Assembly: GCA_038240605.1 (NCBI GenBank)
Contig: JBBSDP010000013.1
Location: forward strand, 1-64,000
Origin: JBBSDP01 sp038240605
GTDB lineage: Bacteria; Planctomycetota; Phycisphaerae; Tepidisphaerales; Tepidisphaeraceae
Reading direction: 5' to 3'
DNA length: 64,000 bases
The stretch's first letter is position 1. Each line of letters begins with the position of its first letter. The translations under genes and the position numbers were made by a program. Positions 58,607 through 64,000 of the stretch are shown here, piece by piece. Under the pieces are notes generated by a model. That model ran no database searches and was not told the DNA's origin. It saw only the letters and a list, made by a program, of their open reading frames with translations.

Positions 58607-59611
58607 ATGCGCCGCGTCCACCGTCTCGCTGTTTATTCCCCCCTGCTTGTAGTTCTCACATCGATTGCCCCGATCTGGGCATCGGAGCCGACGACGCCGC
58701 CAGACGGCGCCGTCAACGACGCGACCGTCGCGCCAGTTGTCGAGCCGGCGCAGTTCATGCGCTTCGTTCAGGACCTGCGCGGGGCGCGATTGGAAACGGC
58801 GGAAGTCACGTATCGCAACAACGGCGGGCAGACCGTCCGGCTCGTCGGCGCGATTCACATCGGCGAGAAGGCGTACTTCGAGTCACTCAACAAAGAATTC
58901 GAGAACGACGACGCGGTGCTCTACGAGCTGGTGAAACCGAAGGACGGGGTCATCCCGGCGCGCGGTGCTGCACCTGCGCCGGCGGGTGATAATCCGATCA
59001 GCCAGTTGCAGCACTTCATGAAAGACACGCTCAAGCTCGAGTTTCAGCTGGACGTGATCGATTATTCAAAGCCGAATTTTGTGCACGCGGATCTGGACAA
59101 GGAAACCTTCGAGAAGTTGCAGGCGGAGCGGGGGGAGTCGTTCGAGCAGATGATGCTTCAGCAACTGTTCAAGGCCATGACCGATCCCAAGGCACAGGAA
59201 CAGGACCCGGCTGACGGAAAAAAGCCGCAGGATGAAATGCTGGACGACGTGATCAAACTGGTGACGCGCCCGGACATGGAGCGGCAACTCAAGCTGCTGG
59301 TGGCCCGCCAGCTCACGGAAGTGGAACTGAAGGGAATGGGGTTCGGCGATAACTCGGTGATCCTGGGCGAGCGCAACAAGGCGGCGATGAAGGTCCTCGC
59401 CGATACGCTTGGCCAGGGCAAGAAAAAGATCAGCGTCTTCTACGGCGCCGCCCACATGCCCAACCTATCAGAACGGTTGCGGGCGAGGGGATTCACGCCG
59501 GCATCGTGCGAATGGAAGACGGCGTGGGACCTGACGATTCGCGGGGATCAGCCGTCGGCGGTTGAAACGCTCTTGCGCGAGGTGATCAAGGCGCTGGACG
59601 ATGATCAGTAG
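58607..59611 (+). CDS. Secreted TraB/GumN-type protein
   Basis: 334 residues from ATG 58607 with AGGAG 8 nt upstream. A signal peptide (AVYSPLLVVLTSIAPIWAS) precedes a TraB/GumN (Tiki-like) domain: RLVGAIHIGEKAYFESLNKE, DAVLYELVKPKDG, NSVILGERNKAAM, ISVFYGAAHMPNLSERLRAR. The GxxH, Glu, GER-N and GAAH motifs are the conserved metal-site positions of the family. Proteolytic activity is known for animal Tiki only. It is convergent with the NIL-domain gene. Confidence 0.87.
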   Translation: MRRVHRLAVYSPLLVVLTSIAPIWASEPTTPPDGAVNDATVAPVVEPAQFMRFVQDLRGARLETAEVTYRNNGGQTVRLVGAIHIGEKAYFESLNKEFENDDAVLYELVKPKDGVIPARGAAPAPAGDNPISQLQHFMKDTLKLEFQLDVIDYSKPNFVHADLDKETFEKLQAERGESFEQMMLQQLFKAMTDPKAQEQDPADGKKPQDEMLDDVIKLVTRPDMERQLKLLVARQLTEVELKGMGFGDNSVILGERNKAAMKVLADTLGQGKKKISVFYGAAHMPNLSERLRARGFTPASCEWKTAWDLTIRGDQPSAVETLLREVIKALDDDQ

Positions 59612-59649
59612 TAGTCGAGAATTGCCCGCCCGCGCTTGCCGGCCGGCCA

Positions 59650-59937
59650 CTACCCTTCCACCACGCTCTTCTCGATCGGCTCCACCGTAACGCCGCGACC
59701 GCGAACGAAATCCATGGCGGCGGTGACTTCGCGCTCCTCGCCGCTCAGAAGCACCGCCATGATGCCGATCTCCTTCTGGACGCTGGCCTGGCGGATGTCG
59801 AAGACCACGCGCGGGAACTTCTGGCTCATCTCCCAGATGATCGGCTGCTCGACCTGCGATCGTGTCGGGAAGGTGAACCAGCAACGGCGGCTGAAGGAAG
59901 CAGAGGACATGACGGACTCGCTTTCATCGCGCCTCAT
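59650..59937 (-). CDS. Stand-alone NIL-domain protein
   Basis: 95 residues. The NIL domain covers residues 17-90: SRRCWFTFPTRSQVEQPIIW, EMSQKFPRVVFDIRQASVQK, EIGIMAVLLSGEEREVTAAM. NIL domains occur at the end of methionine-importer ATPases (MetN), where they bind methionine, and in NIL-ferredoxin proteins required for homocysteine formation in some methanogens. There is no ferredoxin part here. The ATG overlaps the upstream DUF4058 stop (ATGA); a second ATG at 59910 is possible. It appears to be the last gene of the SAM-riboswitch unit. Confidence 0.85.
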   Translation of the reverse strand: MRRDESESVMSSASFSRRCWFTFPTRSQVEQPIIWEMSQKFPRVVFDIRQASVQKEIGIMAVLLSGEEREVTAAMDFVRGRGVTVEPIEKSVVEG

Positions 59938-60725
59938 GAGCGCACAGCGGCCTGCGCCACCTGGACGACCCAGTCGGCATCTTCGGCAGCGAACGACGGA
60001 GGAGGGGGCGACTCGTCGTAATGGATGATCTTATCGTAGCGCCCACGCTGATAAGCCGTGGAGAATGCGTCGGCGAGGCCGACCTGGATGTCCCCGTCGG
60101 GAGACTTTAGCGGCACCGGGAGCACAGGTAGCGGATGGCGAACGGTCCAGTGGTAAACCTGACAGTCAGGGCGGCGATCGCCGCGCGAGATCAACGCGTA
60201 ATAATCCGCCGGAGGAAGAGATCGCGACAGTTGCAAACGCGTTCCGGCGCGAATCAAGTCCAACTCGATCATGTTGACCCGCTGTTCCAAAAGCGTTTCA
60301 CGTTTGGCGACATATTGACCGCGTCCGTCGCCGGTCTTATCGGTGGAGAGTAACTCCAGGACCGTCACCAACTCGTAGCCTGGCATCCGGTAAATCTCGA
60401 TAAACCCCTCTCGATGTGAATCGAGATGAACAATGTTGGCGATGGTCACCGGTTCCAGATCGGCGACGGTCGACGGGCCTACGCTAGCCGGACGGGTCAA
60501 ATCGGAATAGCGCCGCCCGACTAACACGTCCGGGCCCATCACTTTTCGACGCGGCTCCAATTCAGGCTCGATCTTGAGAACCAATTCATTTATGCGAGCA
60601 ACGTAATTGTCCGGAAGCCGGTCGGCTATCACGCCACGACAAGACGTTATCAACTCGTGGTGGAAGTCCGGCCATTGCGCCGGACTTTCCAGATAGGGAT
60701 CCATGCCAGGAAACGGGCTGGGCAT
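59934..60725 (-). CDS. DUF4058 protein, copy 2
   Basis: 263 residues from ATG 60725 (MPSPFPGMDPYLESPAQWPD), with GGAG 7 nt upstream. Same layout as copy 1: RLPDNYVARINELVLKIEPE, VTVLELLSTDKTGDGRGQYV, AKRETLLEQRVNMIELDLIR, RPDCQVYHWTVRHPLPVLPV. It lies between the MoaD-like gene (10 bp) and the NIL gene (4-bp overlap), so it is cotranscribed with them. It may be a late insertion into an older MoaD-NIL pair. Confidence 0.88.
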   Translation of the reverse strand: MPSPFPGMDPYLESPAQWPDFHHELITSCRGVIADRLPDNYVARINELVLKIEPELEPRRKVMGPDVLVGRRYSDLTRPASVGPSTVADLEPVTIANIVHLDSHREGFIEIYRMPGYELVTVLELLSTDKTGDGRGQYVAKRETLLEQRVNMIELDLIRAGTRLQLSRSLPPADYYALISRGDRRPDCQVYHWTVRHPLPVLPVPLKSPDGDIQVGLADAFSTAYQRGRYDKIIHYDESPPPPSFAAEDADWVVQVAQAAVRS

Positions 60726-60735
60726 TATTCGCTCC

Positions 60736-61011
60736 TCACCCGCCGGCGATTGCCGGGACGATGCTGATCTCATCACCGGCCTTGACGGGCGTCTCGAGGT
60801 TCTGGAGGAAGCGGATGTCCTCATCGTTGAGGTAGACGTTGACGAAGCGGTTGAGCTTCCCTTCGCCCTTGAAGAGCCGGGTCTCGATCCCGCTGGCGTT
60901 GGCCTTCAGGCTGTTGAGGACTTCTCCGACGCTCTGGCCAGTTGCCTCGACCACATCGGCGCCGTTGGTGTAAGACCGCAAGGGAGAGGGAATCCGCACT
61001 TTGATGCTCAT
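60736..61011 (-). CDS. MoaD/ThiS-like sulfur carrier protein
   Basis: 91 residues, ATG with AGGAAG 5 nt upstream. A ubiquitin-like beta-grasp protein: IKVRIPSPLRSYTNGADVVE, LKANASGIETRLFKGEGKLN, RFVNVYLNDEDIRFLQNLET, ending AGDEISIVPAIAGG. The terminal Gly-Gly is where a thiocarboxylate forms. It resembles CysO/MoaD sulfur carriers more than ThiS. No ThiF/MoeB-type activating enzyme or Mec+ protease is in the window. Context points to sulfur delivery for methionine or cysteine synthesis. Confidence 0.92.
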   Translation of the reverse strand: MSIKVRIPSPLRSYTNGADVVEATGQSVGEVLNSLKANASGIETRLFKGEGKLNRFVNVYLNDEDIRFLQNLETPVKAGDEISIVPAIAGG

Positions 61012-61188
61012 ATCGTCTTCCTGTCGCCTGAACCCGGATCGAACCGGGCAGGATGATAGCCACGCTTCACGTTTCCGCCAACCTCACAGCCACGCCGGAT
61101 CGCCGGGCGAGGGGGAATCGTTGGCGTCACGAATGATGGGCGATACCATCGGTTCAGGCGGAAATTTCGTCGGGGAAGCAAATCGGGC

Positions 61189-61392
61189 ATGTCGCAGCCA
61201 ACGATCATCATCAATCCGATCATTAACTCGCCGATCAACAGCCAGCAGAAAAACAATGTGCCCGATTTCATTGTGCGAATCGAAGATGGCCATGGAGAAG
61301 ACGACGCGCTTAACCTGATCGTCGAAGTCACCGGCGAGCAGGACATTGAGAAAGAGGTGAAAACGTCCACCGCACGGAATCTCTGGGTACCC
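61189..61392 (+). pseudogene. Type III restriction enzyme stub with internal deletion
   Basis: The frame starts MSQPTIIINPIINSP, typical for the N terminus of Res subunits of this family, and passes directly to VPDFIVRIEDGHGEDDALNL, IVEVTGEQDIEKEVKTSTAR, NLWVP, typical for the C-terminal endonuclease part (PD...EVTGE). The several hundred helicase residues that should lie between are missing, yet the frame is kept. No mod gene is present. The 61012-61188 interval shows no gene. Confidence 0.75.
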
Positions 61393-61606
61393 GAATCCCG
61401 AACTCGCCCAACAGGGGATGCGCGAGCTCTACAAGGCCAAGGGATACCCTCAAGATTGGATCGACAAGCGAGTTCGCGGCATCGCGGTGCGGGATGAGCT
61501 GACCGCCGAATGGGAAAATCGTGGCATCGCCGACCAGAAGGATTTTGCGATCAACCATTACGGGGACGAGGTGCTGAAGATGTATTCGATCCCCGCCGAC
61601 GACTGA
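61388..61606 (+). pseudogene. DinD/BRO-like C-terminal fragment
   Basis: YPNPELAQQGMRELYKAKGY, PQDWIDKRVRGIAVRDELTA, EWENRGIADQKDFAI follow the pattern of DNA-damage-inducible protein D and phage antirepressor-like proteins (D-x-W-I-x-x-R-x-x-G-I-x-x-R-x-E-L-T-x-x-W). The N-terminal BRO part is missing and the start is inside the restriction-enzyme stub in another frame. Confidence 0.65.
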
Positions 61607-61622
61607 GAAGAAGCCGTCACGG

Positions 61623-62912
61623 TCAGCCTATCGTCGCCGGCTCACGCGACAGCGGTGTTTTCCTGGAGAACGAGGGTATTTCCCTGGAATCTTCGAAGAA
61701 CGCATCGAACTCCGAAATCTTCGGCTCGATCACCCGCGGCGGAGGCAGCTCGTTCTGCACGACCTCCAGCGTCTTGAGGCCGTTGCCGGTGATGCTGATC
61801 ACGATCGACTCGTCGCGCGGGATCCGCCCCTGTTGAATCAGCTTGATGGCGGCGGCGAGCGTCGTGCCGCCGGCGGGCTCGGTCCAGATTCCCTCGGTGC
61901 GGGCGAGCAGCCGGATCGCGTCGACGATCTCGCGGTCGGTGGCGCTTTCGCCCCAGCCCCCCGACTCGGTCACCGCCTGGTAGACGTAATAGCCATCGGC
62001 TGGATTGCCGATCGCGATCGACTTGGCGATCGTGTTCGGCTTCTGCGGCTCGATGATGTCGATCCCGCGATGGATCGCCGTCACGACCGGGTTGCACCCG
62101 GCCGCCTGGGCGGAGTAGATGCGCGGATGGTTGTCCTCGACCAGCCCGAGCTCGATGAACTCCTTGTACGCACGATAGACCTTCGGCAGGATCGTCCCGC
62201 CGGCGGTGGGGACCACCGTATGCTGGGGCAGGCGCCAGCCCAATTGCTCGGCGATCTCGAAGCCGTACGTCTTGGCACCCTCGGTGTAGTAAGGGCGAAG
62301 GTTCACGTTCACGATTGCCCAGCCGTACTTGTCGGCGATCTCGGTGCAGAGGCGGTTGACGTCGTCATACGTGCCGCGGATGCGCACCATCGTCGGCCCG
62401 AAGATGAGCGAGCCGAGGACCTTCCCCTGCTCCAGGTCATGCGGGATCATGACGAAACAGCGGATTCCGGCCTGGGCGGCGTGTGCGGCGGTGCTGTTCG
62501 CGAGGTTCCCCGTGCTGGCGCAGCCGACGGTATCAAATCCAAACTCGATCGCTTTGCTGATCGCAACCGACACCACCCGCTCCTTATAGGAATAGGTGGG
62601 ATAATTGCAGGAATCGTCCTTGATCCAGAGTTCACTGCAACCGAGCTCTTTGGCAAGGCGATCGGCGCGGCGGAGCGGCGTGAAGCCGGAGTGCATGCCG
62701 GTTTTTGGCGCGCCTTCAACTGGCAGCAGGTCTCTGTAGCGCCAAAGGCTTCGCGGGCCGGCGGCGATGCTCTCGCGGGTGACCTTTCCCTTCATCTTCG
62801 CGTAGTCGTACTCGACCTCGTACGGGCCGAAACACGCTTCGCAGACGTGAAGTGGAGCAACCGGAGCGCGATGACCGCACTCTTTGCACTTGAGGCCGAG
62901 CACGTAACTCAT
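61623..62912 (-). CDS. thrC: Threonine-synthase-like PLP enzyme under SAM riboswitch control
   Basis: 429 residues of the fold type II PLP family. An N-terminal zinc-ribbon-like start (LGLKCKECGHRAPVAPLHVC, EACFGPYEVEYDY) is as in class II threonine synthases. The PLP Lys lies in YPTYSYKERVVSVAISKAIE; the phosphate-binding loop is near GCASTGNLANSTAAHAAQAG. The family makes threonine from O-phosphohomoserine. The SAM-I riboswitch upstream and the MoaD-like and NIL genes downstream suggest a role in replacing the phosphate by sulfide to give homocysteine. That is inference. The ATG has no Shine-Dalgarno and is 5 nt from a hairpin repeat. Confidence 0.9.
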   Translation of the reverse strand: MSYVLGLKCKECGHRAPVAPLHVCEACFGPYEVEYDYAKMKGKVTRESIAAGPRSLWRYRDLLPVEGAPKTGMHSGFTPLRRADRLAKELGCSELWIKDDSCNYPTYSYKERVVSVAISKAIEFGFDTVGCASTGNLANSTAAHAAQAGIRCFVMIPHDLEQGKVLGSLIFGPTMVRIRGTYDDVNRLCTEIADKYGWAIVNVNLRPYYTEGAKTYGFEIAEQLGWRLPQHTVVPTAGGTILPKVYRAYKEFIELGLVEDNHPRIYSAQAAGCNPVVTAIHRGIDIIEPQKPNTIAKSIAIGNPADGYYVYQAVTESGGWGESATDREIVDAIRLLARTEGIWTEPAGGTTLAAAIKLIQQGRIPRDESIVISITGNGLKTLEVVQNELPPPRVIEPKISEFDAFFEDSREIPSFSRKTPLSREPATIG

Positions 62913-62917
62913 GACGT

Positions 62918-63002
62918 TTGTCCGTTGTCCGTTGTCCGTTGTCCGTTGTCACCGCGTCCGCCTAACAACGCACAACGGACAACGGACCACTGACAACTGA
63001 CC
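62918..63002. repeat. Heptamer-array hairpin, TTGTCCG family, copy 2
   Basis: Four TTGTCCG units at 62918-62950 face complementary CGGACAA and CTGACAA units at 62965-63002. The element sits in the thrC leader, between the attenuator terminator and the start codon. Compare 52693-52767. Confidence 0.8.
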
Positions 63003-63003
63003 A

Positions 63004-63036
63004 AATAAGAAAACCTCTTCTTGCGATAAGAAGAGG
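63004..63036 (-). terminator. Intrinsic terminator of the SAM riboswitch
   Basis: On the minus strand CCTCTTCTT, loop ATCGC, AAGAAGAGG, then TTTTCTTATT. The stem's left side can instead pair with GATAAGAAGA at the end of the aptamer (about 63059-63068), a 10-bp antiterminator. Confidence 0.9.
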
Positions 63037-63207
63037 CCAGCCTGCCGTGCGTCAGCGTCTTCTTATCTGTCCTGCACCACGGCACCGATTGCCGCGACGC
63101 GGGCGGGAGTTAGCACCTAACATGGGCAGACGTTAAACGAAAACGTCTGCCGTTGCCGGTTGCTGTGGCGTCATCGGGCCCAACCCTCAGCCACTCTGGA
63201 TAAGAGC
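63037..63207 (-). ncRNA. SAM-I (S-box) riboswitch
   Basis: Minus-strand leader RNA. P1 is CTTATC (63206-63201) with GATAAG (63067-63062). The core has AGAGTGGCTGAGGGTTGGGCC, GATGACGCCACAGCAACC and a P3 hairpin GGCAGACGTT / AACGTCTGCC. Then GGTGCTAACTCC and a P4 region follow. These match the S-box consensus (AGAGGYGGAGGGA, GGCCC, RUGAA.CC.GCAACC, GGUGCNAAWUCC) in order and spacing. SAM binding would stabilise P1 and free the downstream terminator, lowering expression when SAM is plentiful. Confidence 0.95.
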
Positions 63208-63227
63208 AATATTCAGTTGTGAACGTG

Positions 63228-63255
63228 AGTCTAAGACACCTCGCGATCCTGTCAA
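63228..63255 (-). promoter_or_regulatory. Promoter of the riboswitch unit
   Basis: TTGACA (63255-63250) and TAGACT (63233-63228) with a 16-bp spacer on the minus strand. The start site would be about 63220, some 15 nt before the P1 helix of the riboswitch. Confidence 0.65.
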
Positions 63256-63337
63256 GGTCCCATTCGAAAGCGTTCACCTTCAAACAAATTTCCCACTTTG
63301 CCACTTGCCTCGATCAGACGACCACGACACAATGTAA

Positions 63338-63796
63338 ATGGCAGTAGCAACTATGGTTGCCGACGCACTTCAGGTTGATCCCCGAATTCTTCTGTGTGAC
63401 GATTCCCCAGTTGAACGACTCGCATTGGCGCACTTCCTGCGCAATGCCGGGTACGCGGTCGATGAGGCCGGTGACGGCGACGCCGCTATCCTTCAACTCA
63501 AGCACCGCCAGATCGATGCAGTGCTCCTCGACCTGCAAATGCCCGGCGTGGACGGATTTGAGGTGCTGACTTATCTCCAGGAACATCGGCGATCTCTGCC
63601 GGTCATCCTTTTGTCTGGAATGCCCCTCTACAAGATCCAGCACAAGATGAATGACCTGCCAACGCCGGAGCTGCCGCCGCTGCTGATCAAGCCAATCGAT
63701 CCCGAACAGCTCCTGGGCATCCTCGAGCTACAGCTCAGCGGCCAACTTCGGCCCGATGGCCTGAAGGAAGAGCCGACGCCCGCACCGCCCGAATGA
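63338..63796 (+). CDS. Single-domain response regulator
   Basis: 152 residues. CheY-like receiver domain (residues 15-135): RILLCDDSPVERLALAHFLR with the acidic pair, phospho-Asp in AVLLDLQMPGVDGFEVLTYL, Ser/Thr in PVILLSGMPLY and Lys in PPLLIKPIDPEQL. The C terminus (EEPTPAPPE) is a short disordered tail; there is no output domain. The partner kinase is not in the window. Several Met codons near the start leave the exact N terminus open. Confidence 0.9.
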   Translation: MAVATMVADALQVDPRILLCDDSPVERLALAHFLRNAGYAVDEAGDGDAAILQLKHRQIDAVLLDLQMPGVDGFEVLTYLQEHRRSLPVILLSGMPLYKIQHKMNDLPTPELPPLLIKPIDPEQLLGILELQLSGQLRPDGLKEEPTPAPPE

Positions 63797-63800
63797 CAAG

Positions 63801-63998
63801 TTACGATCGCGACCCGCCCAGGTTTCGCAAGCCGGCCGCGGCGCGCATGCGGTTGACGTACGCGAGCAGTTCCTCGTCGCGCTGAATAAAACGGACCAGC
63901 CGGGCGGTGGTGATGCCGAAGCATACGGCGGCTTCGGACACGGATCCGGCGCGATCCGCCAGCACGTCGAGCACCCTGGCAACCGCCGGCAGGTAATC
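63801..63998 (-). CDS. 3' part of an unrecognised gene with a helix-turn-helix-like end
   Basis: Open on the minus strand from the window edge to a TAA at 63801, 65 residues: DYLPAVARVLDVLADRAGSV, SEAAVCFGITTARLVRFIQR, DEELLAYVNRMRAAAGLRNL. The SEAAVCFGITTARLVRFI segment looks like a helix-turn-helix. I cannot name the family from this part alone. It is convergent with the response regulator (4 bp apart). Confidence 0.6.
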   Translation of the reverse strand, partial: DYLPAVARVLDVLADRAGSVSEAAVCFGITTARLVRFIQRDEELLAYVNRMRAAAGLRNLGGSRS

Positions 63999-64000
63999 GG

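Overview
The window looks like a chromosomal segment of a GC-rich planctomycete, most likely class Phycisphaerae. This is an inference from gene content: a Planctomycetota-style Tad pilus locus, DUF4058 and Uma2 paralogues, malectin and UnbV-type secreted proteins, a DUF6677-like membrane protein, long secreted glycoside hydrolases, and many GTG/TTG starts with weak ribosome binding sites. I see no rRNA, tRNA or CRISPR array.

Layout. 0.3-4.1 kb: glycerol kinase, a membrane/SRPBCC protein and a SAM methyltransferase. 4.2-4.6 kb: a serine-recombinase remnant. 4.6-10.7 kb: gltD and gltB (glutamate synthase) on the minus strand. 11.1-21.8 kb: a nearly complete Tad/Flp pilus locus on the minus strand in two blocks. 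The first block is flp, flp, tadV, tadE, tadG; the second is cpaB, cpaC, cpaE, cpaF, tadB, tadC and a lipoprotein. 22.3-32.6 kb: carbohydrate-related secreted proteins. 32.7-37.6 kb: ychF, small membrane proteins, an MFS transporter without a standard start codon, and a PQQ-propeller membrane protein. 37.7-42.7 kb: a four-gene operon like the late steps of staphyloxanthin synthesis (aldehyde dehydrogenase, CrtN/CrtP-type oxidase, acyltransferase, glycosyltransferase), with an apparent frameshift in the dehydrogenase. 42.7-45.7 kb: small secreted coiled-coil proteins, a zinc-ribbon protein, an orphan antitoxin-like gene and an IS4-type transposase remnant. 45.7-52.7 kb: hisG, then the translation/transcription operon nusA-infB-DUF503-rbfA with an endonuclease III-like gene overlapping its end. 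52.9-61 kb: a sugar ABC ATPase and an accessory stretch rich in Uma2 and DUF4058 genes, with partial duplications and gene stubs.

59.6-63.3 kb is the most interesting part. A promoter, a SAM-I riboswitch and an intrinsic terminator with a matching antiterminator lie upstream of a threonine-synthase-like gene. This is followed, across a 0.6-kb stretch of restriction-enzyme and DinD-like remnants, by a MoaD/ThiS-like sulfur carrier ending in GG, a DUF4058 gene and a stand-alone NIL domain. SAM control of these genes suggests that the PLP enzyme and the sulfur carrier work in homocysteine/methionine synthesis rather than, or as well as, threonine synthesis. The window ends with a single-domain response regulator and the 3' part of an unrecognised gene.

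Several families of self-complementary intergenic repeats (two heptamer-array hairpins and a GTAGGGTGG palindrome, each in two copies) sit exactly at gene ends or starts.
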